From JAKAGZ01 sp963772675 (GTDB lineage Bacteria; Bacteroidota; Ignavibacteria; Ignavibacteriales; Ignavibacteriaceae): a stretch of 64,000 bases of DNA. Made by a program: the position numbers and the translations under genes. Location: positions 134,635-198,634 of the forward strand of contig CAVYYF010000006.1 in the NCBI GenBank assembly GCA_963772675.1, read 5' to 3'. The notes under the pieces were generated by a model. It was not told the DNA's origin. It saw only the letters and a program-made list of their open reading frames with translations, and ran no database searches. Below, piece by piece: positions 48,405-57,847 of the stretch. The first letter of the stretch is position 1; each line of letters opens with the position of its first letter.

Positions 48405-49400
48405 ATGGAAGCGATAACGGGGTTATCAATAGTAATAATTATTGCAATTATATTCTTTTTAATAATATTCTTTTATTTCGTTCCAATTGGGTTGTACATA
48501 ACAGCGTTTTTCTCAGGCGTAAGGATGAAAATCTTTAAGGACCTGATCGGAATGCGACTCAGAAAAGTACCCCCTGTAGTTATTGTACGAAGCATGATAA
48601 CTGCCACAAAAGCGGGAATTAAAGTTGATCAGGGAAAGCTTGAGGCTCATTACCTGGCGGGCGGTAACGTTGTTAAAGTTATTAACTCTCTTATCTCTGC
48701 CGATAAAGCAAACCTAGGTTTAACATTTGAAAGAGCTACTGCAATCGACCTGGCAGGGCGAGATGTTCTTGAGGCTGTAAAAATGTCTGTACTTCCAAAA
48801 GTTATTGAAACGCCGATGATTTCAGGTGTTGCAAAAGATGGAATTCAATTAAAAGCAATTGCCAGAATTACTGTAAGAACAAATATTGAACGACTGGTTG
48901 GTGGAGCTACCGAAGCAACAATACTGGCAAGGGTTGGAGAAGGAATTGTGTCTACTATCGGTTCGAGCAGCAGTCATAAACACGTTCTTGAAAATCCTGA
49001 CAGTATTTCTAAAAGTGTTCTTGCTAAAGGTTTGGATTCAGGAACTGCCTTTGAAATTCTTTCAATAGATATTGCAGATGTAGATGTGGGGGTAAACATC
49101 GGAGCTAAGCTTCAAACAGACCAGGCAGAAGCAGATCTCAAAATTGCACGCGCAAAAGCAGAAGAAAGAAGAGCTGCCGCCGTTGCTCTTGAACAGGAAA
49201 TGATTGCTGAAGTTGCAAAACAAAGAGCAAAAGTTGTGGAAGCAGAGGCTGAAATTCCAAAAGCAATGTCTGAGGCTTTTAGGTCTGGTAATCTTGGAGT
49301 GATGGATTATTACAAATTAAAAAACGTTCAGGCTGATACAGATATGCGTTCTTCAATTGCAAAGCCTGAAGAAAAAAAGGATAAGAACTCAGGTGGATAA
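48405..49400 (+). CDS. floA: FloA, flotillin-like membrane scaffold
   Basis: 331 residues. N-terminal hydrophobic hairpin (about 7-38), SPFH/flotillin core with GMRLRKVPPVVIVRSMITATKAGI, TIGSSSSHKHVLENPD, then the alanine/glutamate-rich coiled-coil region (IARAKAEERRAAAVALEQEM, AEIPKAMSEAFRSGNLGVMDYY). This is the FloA (YqfA/UPF0365) family, which organises membrane microdomains. In Bacillus it lies beside an NfeD gene; here the next gene is a short unrelated membrane protein instead. Confidence 0.95.
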   Translation: MEAITGLSIVIIIAIIFFLIIFFYFVPIGLYITAFFSGVRMKIFKDLIGMRLRKVPPVVIVRSMITATKAGIKVDQGKLEAHYLAGGNVVKVINSLISADKANLGLTFERATAIDLAGRDVLEAVKMSVLPKVIETPMISGVAKDGIQLKAIARITVRTNIERLVGGATEATILARVGEGIVSTIGSSSSHKHVLENPDSISKSVLAKGLDSGTAFEILSIDIADVDVGVNIGAKLQTDQAEADLKIARAKAEERRAAAVALEQEMIAEVAKQRAKVVEAEAEIPKAMSEAFRSGNLGVMDYYKLKNVQADTDMRSSIAKPEEKKDKNSGG

Positions 49401-49950
49401 TTTTTTTCAGATATTATTTATTCTTTTTATCATATTCAGCTTTCTTGCTCCTTTGTTCAAGAAAAAGCCTGGAGAACAGCAGAAGAAAAGACAACAACAG
49501 CCGGTTGATGATGATTCAAATTCATCCACAAGCTATCCCTCTTATTCTACTTCTACGACTTCAGAAAGAGATAAGGTAAATTATGATATCCTCCAGGAAA
49601 TAGAAGGCATGTTCAACAAACCTGCTGAAACAACGCCTGTTACAGAAACCAGTGTTAATGAAGAAAAGGAAGTAGAACATTACAAAACTTCTGAATGGCA
49701 TGAGCCGAGCAAATCGGAAGCAACAATTGATGATGAATGGCACAGACCCACTACTTTGGCAGATTATGAAAAAGAAAAAGAATTTATGGATGAAAAAGCG
49801 AAAGAATTTGAAAAACTTTTAAATAAGAAAAAAGAAGTGAATATAGTTGCCAGAAATATTAGGAACTCGATCAGGAACCCAGAAACGCTTAAAGAATATA
49901 TTGTTATTTCTGAAATACTTGGTAAGCCCAGGGGATTTGAATCATATTGA
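49393..49950 (+). CDS. Unknown membrane-anchored protein next to floA
   Basis: 185 residues from a GTG at 49393 that overlaps the floA stop; the frame stays open 12 codons further upstream inside floA, but the membrane helix begins right after this GTG. One helix (about 4-22), a lysine/glutamine-rich stretch, a low-complexity Ser/Thr/Tyr segment, and a charged helical tail with two WHxP-like repeats (EWHEPSK, EWHRPTT). No named family. The overlap suggests coupled translation with floA and possibly a partner role. Confidence 0.6.
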   Translation: MDNFFQILFILFIIFSFLAPLFKKKPGEQQKKRQQQPVDDDSNSSTSYPSYSTSTTSERDKVNYDILQEIEGMFNKPAETTPVTETSVNEEKEVEHYKTSEWHEPSKSEATIDDEWHRPTTLADYEKEKEFMDEKAKEFEKLLNKKKEVNIVARNIRNSIRNPETLKEYIVISEILGKPRGFESY

Positions 49951-50035
49951 TCGCTATTCGCCCGGATTTGCACTTAAACAAATCCGGGTATTTTTTTGTG
50001 CAAACCTGCTTTGAAATTATAACACCGGATATTTA

Positions 50036-51116
50036 ATGACAGCAATCCTTTTAATTTCAATAATTTTTATAGCTTTTATTTCTCTAATACTAAATTCAAT
50101 AAAACGAATTTTTACAAACCATTATTCTCCATCAAAAGCCAATATAATACTTTCCGTAATTGTAGCAGCAAAAAATGAAGAAGAAAACATCCCTGCTTTA
50201 ATCGATTTCCTTTCAAATCAATCTTATTCATCAAATCTATTTGAAGTAATCATTATTGACGATAATTCATCTGATGGCACTTTTAATAAAGCCACATCTC
50301 TGACAAAAGGATTTGACAATTTTTCAGTTTATAAAGCTAGTTGACAAAAAATTCCCCGGTAAAAAAGGAGCTTTGCAATTTGGGATTGAGAGAGCAAAAA
50401 ATCCATCCATTTTAATAACAGATGCCGACTGCCTACCTGAAAAGAAGTGGATTGAATCATTTGCATCTAAATTGGACTTGGGAAACGATTTTGCTTTTGG
50501 TGTCGCCCCGTTCATTCAGAATAAAAAGCTAGTAAATAAAATCAGCTGCTTTGAGAACCTGCGCACACATTTGTTGACTTTTGGTTCTGCAAACCTTGGC
50601 CTTCCCTATTCCGCTACAGCGAGAAGTTTCGGATTCAGAAAGGATTCGTTCGAGAAGCTTTCAGGATACGAGAATACTACCGAAACACTAAGCGGCGATG
50701 ATGATTTGCTGCTACGAGAAGCAGTAAAACATAAAATGAAAATTGGCATTGTCGCAGATAATGATACCTTTGTCTATTCGGAAACGCCTAAATCATTTTC
50801 AGATTATTTGAAACAGAAAGCCAGGCATACATCAACCTCTATACACTACCTTTTTTTTCACAAGTTAATTCTAAGTATATGGCATTTAATAAATTTAATT
50901 ATGCTGTTTTCACCACTATTAGTTTTTGTTAATACTAAATTCCTGATTTTATTCTTAGTTAAGCTATTTGGCGATATATATTTAATCTCTTCTACAAAAA
51001 ATTATTTCAATTATAAGTTTAATTTTTTGGGAATAATTTTTTACCAGGTTATTTATGAAATCCTGCTGATTGTAAATTTCTTTAATGCGATATTCCGAAA
51101 AGTAAAATGGAAATAA
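50036..51116 (+). pseudogene. Family 2 glycosyltransferase with membrane helices, one frameshift
   Basis: Frames 50036-50344 and 50313-51116 join into a 359-residue protein when one T of TT at 50341-50342 is dropped (KAS then DKKFPGKKGAL). Membrane helix at the N-terminus, GT-A domain with VIVAAKNEEENIPALIDFL, IIDDNSSDGT, the metal-binding LITDADC, the GDDDLLLREA acceptor/catalytic region, then three C-terminal helices. Probably transfers sugars in cell-surface polysaccharide or lipid synthesis. Overlaps the methyltransferase gene by ten bases. Confidence 0.82.
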
Positions 51117-51892
51117 AGGAAAACCTAAATGTTGCCTGGCTTGACGAAAGCCACCCCAATTATGAACGCTGGAAACGTGCACGCGAAATTTCATTAGAGC
51201 GAGGTAAATTTGTCCGATCAATAGTCGCGCAGAAAATCAAAAGTGAAAATTTGACTATTCTCGATCTCGGTTCCGGCCAGGGCGGAACGGCAAAGGTACT
51301 TTCCGAAAAAAACACAGTTATCAGCTTAGACCTGAACATTGTCAGATTAAAATCGCAGGAAGATTTTAAAGATAACATTTTAAGAATTAACGGGGATGCT
51401 TTAAATGTTCCGCTTAAGACTGATTCATTTGATCTAATTGTTCTGCAGGATGTGATAGAACACGTAAACAACCCACAAAGTCTGCTTAACTCTTTGCATA
51501 CCTTACTTAAGAAAAACGGCACACTTTATTTAAGCACACCCAATAAGTTTTCGGTTTTTAATATTATCTCCGATCCGCATTGGGGATTTCCAGTTGTCTC
51601 ATTGCTTAAAAGAGAAAACATCAGAAAATACTTTTTGAAAGGGTTTAGAAAATCTGAAGCAGAAAGAAATGATATTGCTGAGCTACATTCTCTGGAAGAA
51701 CTATTAAAATTGTTCACAAGTAAATTTACATTTACCCTTTATACAAACTATTCAGTAGAAGAATTATTAAAAGGAAATAAGGGAATCATCTGGAGTGATT
51801 TTCATCTTACATTATTAAAGTTAATTAAATTTGTAAAATTTGATCAATTGATAATAGGTCTTGCAAATGATAAGACCGGGCATTATAAATAA
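51107..51892 (+). CDS. Class I SAM-dependent methyltransferase
   Basis: 261 residues. Motif I ILDLGSGQGGTAKVL at about residues 51-65, the acidic strand VISLDLN, and motif DLIVLQDVIEHVNNPQSLL with the usual FY(L/S)STPNKF after it, as in the Methyltransf_11/UbiG-like group. Overlaps the glycosyltransferase gene, so it may modify the same glycan or lipid. Substrate cannot be deduced. Confidence 0.85.
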   Translation: MEIKENLNVAWLDESHPNYERWKRAREISLERGKFVRSIVAQKIKSENLTILDLGSGQGGTAKVLSEKNTVISLDLNIVRLKSQEDFKDNILRINGDALNVPLKTDSFDLIVLQDVIEHVNNPQSLLNSLHTLLKKNGTLYLSTPNKFSVFNIISDPHWGFPVVSLLKRENIRKYFLKGFRKSEAERNDIAELHSLEELLKLFTSKFTFTLYTNYSVEELLKGNKGIIWSDFHLTLLKLIKFVKFDQLIIGLANDKTGHYK

Positions 51893-52004
51893 ATACTTCA
51901 CTCCAACTTTTTATTTTCTTCTGGAGAAGATTTAATTCTCATTTTCCAATTTGATTTGAAAATCAAAAGCTCTATTTTGACAGTAAAAATTTAGCGGTAA
52001 TTTA

Positions 52005-52397
52005 ATGAACGATAAACTTCTTGCCGAAAAAGCCATAGAATCAAAAGCAAAAGCACTGCCCACTTATTCTAAATTTCATGTTGGCGCTGCATTACTTACA
52101 GAAGACGGAAAAATATACCAGGGCGGGAATATTGAAGTCAGTTCATACGGGCTTACAATTTGTGCAGAAAGAACTGCTGTGTTCAAAGCTATTTCGGAAG
52201 GGGAAAGAAAATTTAAGGCCATAGCCATCGCAAGTGATCTTGATGGTTTCTGTTCACCGTGCGGCGCGTGCCGGCAGGTAATCAGTGATCTTTGCGGGGA
52301 CATAGATATTATTTTGGTTGACAGCAAAAAAAATATTCAAAAGCATAAAATGTCTGAGCTGCTTCCTCTGGCATTCAGTGAACAAGACTTAAAATAA
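52005..52397 (+). CDS. cdd: Cytidine deaminase
   Basis: 130 residues, homotetrameric type. Zinc ligands and catalytic glutamate in CAERTAVFKA (C-A-E) and PCGACRQV (two Cys). YSKFHVGAALLTEDG binds the ribose. Converts cytidine/deoxycytidine to uridine/deoxyuridine. First gene of a nucleoside-salvage set with tdk, nupC and punA. Confidence 0.95.
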   Translation: MNDKLLAEKAIESKAKALPTYSKFHVGAALLTEDGKIYQGGNIEVSSYGLTICAERTAVFKAISEGERKFKAIAIASDLDGFCSPCGACRQVISDLCGDIDIILVDSKKNIQKHKMSELLPLAFSEQDLK

Positions 52398-52511
52398 TTT
52401 TTACCCCGTGAATTAATGTGGCGGGATTTTCAAGTTAACGAAATATTTTTCAAATAATTAGAATTGAAATCTTTAATTTTTCTATTTCATGGGATAAACT
52501 TTTAATTTATT

Positions 52512-53087
52512 ATGGAATACGCACCACACTCACTCCCAAAAGAAACAGGCTGGATAGAAGTAATTGCCGGCTGCATGTTCAGTGGAAAAACCGAAGAACT
52601 TATCAGAAGATTAAGAAGGGCCCAGATAGCAAAACAAAAAGTTAAAATATTTAAACCTAAAATTGACACTAGATATTCAGAAAGCGACATCGTTTCTCAC
52701 AGCGAACAATCTCTCCCGTCAATTTTAATTTCAGATATAAATGAAGTAATAGAACAGGCAAAAGATGCCCAGGTAATCGGAATAGATGAGGCCCAGTTTT
52801 TTTCAAATGATATTATCGATATCTGTAACAGCCTTGCAAGCGACGGCAAAAGAGTAATAGTTGCAGGACTCGACCAGGATTACCGGGGAATTCCTTTTGA
52901 GCCGATGCCGCAGTTGCTTGCAATTGCAGAATATATAACAAAAACTCTTGCCATTTGCATGAATTGCGGAAATCCAGCAGACAAAACGCAAAGGAAAACA
53001 ACTTCCTCTGAAAGGGTAGTTGTGGGCGCTTCAGAAATTTATGAAGCGCGCTGTCGAAAATGTCATTACATCCCAAAAGAAAATTAG
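52512..53087 (+). CDS. tdk: Thymidine kinase, type II
   Basis: 191 residues. Walker A GCMFSGKTEEL at about residues 20-30, Walker B-like IGIDEAQFF with the catalytic glutamate, AGLDQDYRG, and structural zinc cysteines (CMNCG and CRKCH). Phosphorylates thymidine/deoxyuridine taken up by NupC. Followed nine bases later by nupC, with GGAG between. Confidence 0.95.
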   Translation: MEYAPHSLPKETGWIEVIAGCMFSGKTEELIRRLRRAQIAKQKVKIFKPKIDTRYSESDIVSHSEQSLPSILISDINEVIEQAKDAQVIGIDEAQFFSNDIIDICNSLASDGKRVIVAGLDQDYRGIPFEPMPQLLAIAEYITKTLAICMNCGNPADKTQRKTTSSERVVVGASEIYEARCRKCHYIPKEN

Positions 53088-53096
53088 AGGAGAATT

Positions 53097-54440
53097 ATGG
53101 ATATCATCAGAGGAATTCTCGGACTTATCCTCCTATTAGGAATTGCTTTTCTTCTTTCCAACAATAAGAAACGAATTAACTGGAGACTTGTCGGCGGAGG
53201 ACTTACACTTCAAATAATTTTTGCATTTTTAATTCTTAAAGGTGAATATCTCCGCTCAATTTTTAGTCCGCTTGGATGGGTAAAAGATTTTTTCAGCTGG
53301 GTCAGCTACTTTTTTGTCGTACTTTTAAATTTCACAACCGAGGGAGCTAAATTTGTTTTTGGTAATCTTGCAATTAGCCCGGGACAAACAGACAGTATGG
53401 GATCATTTTTTGCTTTCCAGGTTTTACCTACAATTATTTTCTTTGCCAGCCTGATGTCGATTTTATATTACCTCGGAATTATGCAGAAGATAGTCCAGGG
53501 TATGGCATGGGTTATGGCAAAAGTTATGGGAACGAGCGGCGCTGAATCTCTTTCCTGCACTGCAAATATTTTTGTCGGACAAACAGAAGCGCCACTGATG
53601 GTTAAACCTTTCATTAAGGGAATGACAAAGAGTGAAATTCTCACAATAATGGTCGGCGGAATGGCTACAATTGCGGGCGGAGTAATGGCAGCCTATATTC
53701 AGATTCTTGGAAACTCGTACGCCAAAGTGCACGGGATTCCACTTGACCAGGCGCAGCAATTATTTGCTACTCAACTTTTAGGTGCTAGTTTTATGGCTGC
53801 ACCGGCAGCAATGTTGATCTCAAAAATTATGTATCCCGAAACTAGTGAGCCTGAAACTAAAGGAACGGTGAAAGTTAAAGTTGAAAAGAATGCTTCTAAT
53901 TTAGTTGAAGCTGCTGCAAACGGAGCAGGCGATGGATTAATGCTTGCGTTAAATGTCGGCGCTATGCTGATTGCATTTATCGCGTTGATTGCTTTGGTAA
54001 ATTATCTTCTGCAGGGTCTCGGTAATATTACCGGATGGAATACGGGGCTACAGGCAACTTACGGTCAACCGCTGAATTTTCAACTGATACTTGGATGGAT
54101 ACTTCAATTCCTAGCTGTTGGCATCGGAGTTCCCTGGCATGATGCACTTAATTTCGGAAGCTTGCTTGGAACAAAAGTAGTATTGAATGAATTTGTTGCT
54201 TACCTTGAAATGGGAAAAATGATAGCTGCAAATACATTAACAAGTCCGAAAGGAATTTTGATGGCAACTTATGCGCTTTGCGGATTTGCAAATTTTAGTT
54301 CTATCGCAATACAAATTGGAGGTCTTGGCCCATTGGCTCCGAGCAGGAAATCTGATATTGCAGCTCTTGGAATTAAAGCAGTGATTGGTGGATCGCTTGC
54401 AACTTTGATGACTGCTACATTGGCTGGAATGCTTTTTTAA
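53097..54440 (+). CDS. nupC: NupC-type concentrative nucleoside transporter
   Basis: 447 residues, about ten hydrophobic segments. Seen: FVGQTEAPLMVKPFI (nucleoside-binding QTE motif), GGMATIAGGVMAAYI, AANGAGDGLMLALNVGAMLIAF, and ALCGFANFSSIAIQIGGLG near the C-terminus, the CNT family signatures. Symports nucleosides with H+ or Na+. In a salvage cluster with tdk and punA. Confidence 0.94.
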   Translation: MDIIRGILGLILLLGIAFLLSNNKKRINWRLVGGGLTLQIIFAFLILKGEYLRSIFSPLGWVKDFFSWVSYFFVVLLNFTTEGAKFVFGNLAISPGQTDSMGSFFAFQVLPTIIFFASLMSILYYLGIMQKIVQGMAWVMAKVMGTSGAESLSCTANIFVGQTEAPLMVKPFIKGMTKSEILTIMVGGMATIAGGVMAAYIQILGNSYAKVHGIPLDQAQQLFATQLLGASFMAAPAAMLISKIMYPETSEPETKGTVKVKVEKNASNLVEAAANGAGDGLMLALNVGAMLIAFIALIALVNYLLQGLGNITGWNTGLQATYGQPLNFQLILGWILQFLAVGIGVPWHDALNFGSLLGTKVVLNEFVAYLEMGKMIAANTLTSPKGILMATYALCGFANFSSIAIQIGGLGPLAPSRKSDIAALGIKAVIGGSLATLMTATLAGMLF

Positions 54441-54444
54441 ATTT

Positions 54445-54471
54445 TTGGATTTTGGATGTTAAATTTTGAAT
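54445..54471. repeat. Left imperfect inverted repeat flanking the four-helix-bundle gene
   Basis: 27 bases beginning TTGGATTTTGGATG. It matches the reverse complement of 54865-54891 at 19 of 27 positions, including ATTTTG, TGTT and ATTTTGAAT blocks. It begins five bases after the nupC stop. Confidence 0.6.
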
Positions 54472-54505
54472 GATTTTAAGAGCCATTTATTTAAGGGAGA
54501 ATAAT

Positions 54506-54865
54506 ATGGTAAAAAAGAATAATTTAATACAGGATAAAACTTTCAATTTCTCTTTAATGACTATTGAGCTTTATAAAAAATTGATAGCAAAGAAAGAATT
54601 CGTGATATCAAAACAACTTTTAAGAAGCGGTACAAGTATTGGCGCTAACGTAGAAGAAGCACTTGCAGGTCAAACAAAAAAAGATTTCATAGCAAAAATG
54701 GCTATTGCTTCAAAAGAATCCAGGGAAACAAGTTATTGGTTACGTTTATTGCAGGCAAGTAATATTGTAAATCTATCATATGAAAAATGTCTATCAGAGA
54801 TTAACGAAATTATTAATATTTTAACAGCCATAGTAAAGACCTCACAATCTAAAATTTATTCGTAA
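54506..54865 (+). CDS. Four-helix-bundle protein (23S IVP/Avd-like)
   Basis: 119 residues from an ATG preceded by AGGGAGA; twelve codons upstream are also open but lack a ribosome site. Signature LIAKKEFVISKQLLRSGTSIGANVEEALAGQTKKDF, then KESRETSYWLRLL, defines the family first found as intervening-sequence proteins in 23S rRNA genes and related to retroelement Avd proteins. Inserted between nupC and punA inside inverted repeats, unrelated to the surrounding salvage genes. Function unknown; probably a small mobile unit. Confidence 0.85.
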   Translation: MVKKNNLIQDKTFNFSLMTIELYKKLIAKKEFVISKQLLRSGTSIGANVEEALAGQTKKDFIAKMAIASKESRETSYWLRLLQASNIVNLSYEKCLSEINEIINILTAIVKTSQSKIYS

Positions 54866-54891
54866 TTCAAAATCCAACACTCAAAATTTGG
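54865..54891. repeat. Right imperfect inverted repeat, overlapping the punA start
   Basis: 27 bases from the last base of the four-helix gene's stop to just past the TTG start of punA. It pairs with 54445-54471 (19 of 27). Its outer end supplies the start codon now available to punA. Confidence 0.6.
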
Positions 54892-55709
54892 TTGACCTGA
54901 GTTTTAAATATCGCGAACTGATAAAAGTTATTCAGAAAGAAATTCCTGAAAAACCCGACGTCTCATTAATCCTCGGAAGCGGACTTGGTGATTTTGCAAA
55001 TAGTGTTGAAGTAAAAAAAACAATTTCTACAAAAGATCTTCCCGGTTATCCACCATCTACGATTGAAGGCCACGAAGGCAAAATTCATTTTGCAGAGTAC
55101 GAAGGGAAAAAACTTTTAATCTTCCAGGGAAGAATCCATTTTTATGAGGGCTATGACATTTCGGAATGTATGCTACCTGTTTTTATCTCTTACAAATTAG
55201 ATTGCAAAAGAATTTTTATTACAAACGCAGCCGGAGGAGTAAACACAAATTTTCAGCCCGGCGATCTTATGCTTATCACTTCATTCAACAGCATTATGAT
55301 AAAGAAAGAGATTACTGAATTAATTGGCATAGCATCTGAAAAAGGGAAAGAAAATTTAAATGATTTCACTTCGAAAGGATTTAACTCAATCATAAAAAAT
55401 GCAGCGCTCAAAGAAGGCATCGATCTGAAAGAAGGAGTTTACTGGTACAACAAAGGCCCGGCATATGAAACTCCGGCAGAGATCCAGATGGTTTCCGGAT
55501 TCGGCGGGGATGCCGTCGGAATGTCATCTGCTCATGAAGCCATTTTTGCTGCCTTTCTGGGAATGCAAATCTCGTCTGTCTCCCTGGTTACAAATCTTGC
55601 CGCAGGACTTTCACCAAAAAAACTATCACACAAAGAAGTGACTGAAACGGCAAACCTGGCTAAAAGCAAATTTGAGCGGCTTGTTAAAAGGATGATTTCC
55701 CTTCTTTAA
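54888..55709 (+). CDS. punA: Purine nucleoside phosphorylase (trimeric type)
   Basis: 273 residues. Phosphate loop ILGSGLGDFA at about residues 24-33, GRIHFYEGYD, ITNAAGGVNTNFQPGDLMLI, YNKGPAYETPAEIQM, and the terminal MQISSVSLVTNLAAGLS. Splits inosine/guanosine (and deoxy forms) to base and (deoxy)ribose-1-phosphate. The only plausible start is TTG at 54888, within the inverted repeat and without a clear ribosome site. The original start may have been displaced by the insertion. Confidence 0.92.
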   Translation: MVDLSFKYRELIKVIQKEIPEKPDVSLILGSGLGDFANSVEVKKTISTKDLPGYPPSTIEGHEGKIHFAEYEGKKLLIFQGRIHFYEGYDISECMLPVFISYKLDCKRIFITNAAGGVNTNFQPGDLMLITSFNSIMIKKEITELIGIASEKGKENLNDFTSKGFNSIIKNAALKEGIDLKEGVYWYNKGPAYETPAEIQMVSGFGGDAVGMSSAHEAIFAAFLGMQISSVSLVTNLAAGLSPKKLSHKEVTETANLAKSKFERLVKRMISLL

Positions 55710-55808
55710 TTCATACCTTTTTTTCAAATAGCAAATCTGGCAAATATAAACTCTCTGACAATTTGCCGTGAATCGTGCTTGATTTCAAGCTTTTAATTAC
55801 CGGTTTAG

Positions 55809-55839
55809 TTGACTTTCAGGCCCTTATCTGGTAATTTTA
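55809..55839 (+). promoter_or_regulatory. Promoter candidate for secDF
   Basis: TTG (55809-55811), 20 bases, TAATTTTA (55832-55839); as a sigma70 pair TTGACT-N17-TAATTT. The secD ATG is 45 bases further on. Confidence 0.55.
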
Positions 55840-55884
55840 GCAGTTAATTAATTTTCAAAAAATTCCACTGAAAAACTATTTTAT

Positions 55885-57837
55885 ATGAAAGAATTCAGAT
55901 TCACCCTCATAGTCATACTGGCAGCAATTGGATTAAGTTTATACTTGCTTTATCCCACTTATGAAACTTACCAAAGTGATAAAAAGATCAACAAGGAACT
56001 TGATGCAAGAAAAACAGAAATCTTACAGGCATCGCCTGATATCACAAAGGAAAATCTTGATAAAAAACTCAGATATGTTGAAGACAGCTTAAAGGCAGCA
56101 GACGCCAGCTATGCATCAATAAAACAAAAGAGTTTAAAGCTCGGCCTTGATCTTCAGGGCGGTATGCGTGTTGTTCTTGAAGTAAACACAGGCAAGCTTT
56201 TAGAGAAGTTAGCAAAGAGTCCCGATGATGTTTTTAAACAGGCAATCGCTCAGGCTGAAAAAGAAGCCGCAACATCTGATGAGTCTGTTGTAGATATATT
56301 TGCAAGAAATTTGCAGCAGAAAGGAATCAGGCTCAGCAGGTATTTTGGTTCGATCAGGGATGATGACAGCAAAATTGTAAGTGATTTGAAAAAAGATGCA
56401 GATGATGCTGTAACACGTGCAATGGAAATCATCAGGAACAGGGTTGACCAGTATGGAGTATCCGAACCATCAATTCAACGCCAGGGTGGAAGAAGAGTTA
56501 TTGTTGAATTACCCGGCGTTGCGAGAGAAGAAGAAGCAAAACAACTTTTACAGGGAACTGCTTTACTTGAATTCAAACTTGTAAAAGATCCCGAGTATAC
56601 ACTTGCCATCATGAAGAAAATTGATAATGTACTGGCTGGCAAAAGTCCCACGGGCGACTCTACTTCAACCGACACAACTTCTGTAAAGAAAAATTCAAAA
56701 TCTAAAAAGAATAATGCAATGGATTCTGCCCTGGCTTCAAATGACACGACTCAAAAGCAGCTTTCCAAAGAAGAATTTGCAAAGGAACATCCTTTCTTTT
56801 CAATTGCATTGCTTGATCAAAACGGAAGAACTGCAGAAGCTTATGTAAGAGCAGATGAAAAAGACAAATTAAAATTAATGCTTGCAAGACCGGAAGTTCA
56901 GGCAGTAATTCCGAATAATGTTGAGTTTGATTTTGGCGCCAAGCCTGTAGCATACCAGGATGGAAAAGGAATCTTTTTATTATACTGCGTTAACAAGCAG
57001 CCCGAACTAACTGGCGGTGTAATAACAAATGCACAAGCTAATATTGATCCGAACACTTCTTCGGCAATTGTTAACATGCAAATGAACTCAGAAGGAGCTA
57101 CCGAATGGGCCAGAATAACCGGTGCCAATGTTGGCAAGAGAATGGCAATCATTCTTGATGGAGCAGTTTACTCGGCGCCGAATATTATCGGGAAAATTCC
57201 AGGGGGTAGTTCACAGATCACGGGAATGGCAAATATGGAAGAAGCAAAGCTGCTTGAGATTGTTCTTAAAGCAGGTGCCCTGCCCGCCCCGGTAAAAATT
57301 ATTGAAGAAAGATCTGTCGGACCATCACTCGGCCAGGATTCAATTTATGCCGGATTCAAATCTACATTAATAGGCTACATATTGATTGCAATATTTATGA
57401 TGCTTTATTACAGGAAAGCAGGAACGATCGCTGCAATTTCACTGATATTTACAATTTTATTTATTCTCGGTGTGCTTGCAGGGTTCAGTGCAACGCTTAC
57501 ACTGCCCGGCATTGCAGGTATAATTCTTACAATTGGTATGGCGGTAGATGCTAACGTTCTTATTTATGAAAGAATAAGAGAAGAGCTTGCAACCGGTAAA
57601 ACAATTAAAGCATCTGTCGACAGCGGTTTTGCAAAAGCAAATTCAGCTATCGTGGATTCAAACATTACCACGTTCCTTACAGGCATAATACTTTACCAGT
57701 TTGGTTCAGGTCCGGTACAGGGATTTGCATTAACTCTTATGATCGGTATTGCGGCAAGCTTATTCAGCGCGCTGGTAATTGCAAAAGTTGTCTTTAGTAT
57801 TATGGTTACAAAAGGAATGAAAATTTCTCTCGGTTAA
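55885..57837 (+). CDS. secD: SecD, Sec translocon accessory subunit
   Basis: 650 residues. N-terminal membrane helix, a large periplasmic part beginning LKLGLDLQGGMRVVLEVN, a Ser/Lys-rich linker at about residues 255-290, then six C-terminal helices with VGPSLGQDSI, GMAVDANVLIYERIREEL and FGSGPVQGFALTLMIG. Uses the proton-motive force to pull proteins through SecYEG. Longer than E. coli SecD's core by the linker, as in Bacteroidetes. Confidence 0.96.
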   Translation: MKEFRFTLIVILAAIGLSLYLLYPTYETYQSDKKINKELDARKTEILQASPDITKENLDKKLRYVEDSLKAADASYASIKQKSLKLGLDLQGGMRVVLEVNTGKLLEKLAKSPDDVFKQAIAQAEKEAATSDESVVDIFARNLQQKGIRLSRYFGSIRDDDSKIVSDLKKDADDAVTRAMEIIRNRVDQYGVSEPSIQRQGGRRVIVELPGVAREEEAKQLLQGTALLEFKLVKDPEYTLAIMKKIDNVLAGKSPTGDSTSTDTTSVKKNSKSKKNNAMDSALASNDTTQKQLSKEEFAKEHPFFSIALLDQNGRTAEAYVRADEKDKLKLMLARPEVQAVIPNNVEFDFGAKPVAYQDGKGIFLLYCVNKQPELTGGVITNAQANIDPNTSSAIVNMQMNSEGATEWARITGANVGKRMAIILDGAVYSAPNIIGKIPGGSSQITGMANMEEAKLLEIVLKAGALPAPVKIIEERSVGPSLGQDSIYAGFKSTLIGYILIAIFMMLYYRKAGTIAAISLIFTILFILGVLAGFSATLTLPGIAGIILTIGMAVDANVLIYERIREELATGKTIKASVDSGFAKANSAIVDSNITTFLTGIILYQFGSGPVQGFALTLMIGIAASLFSALVIAKVVFSIMVTKGMKISLG

Positions 57838-57847
57838 TTTAACACGG

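Noticed and set aside
54506..54865. Annotation as ribosomal protein S23
   Set aside because: The name is a legacy of intervening-sequence proteins found in 23S rRNA genes; there is no evidence it is a ribosomal component.
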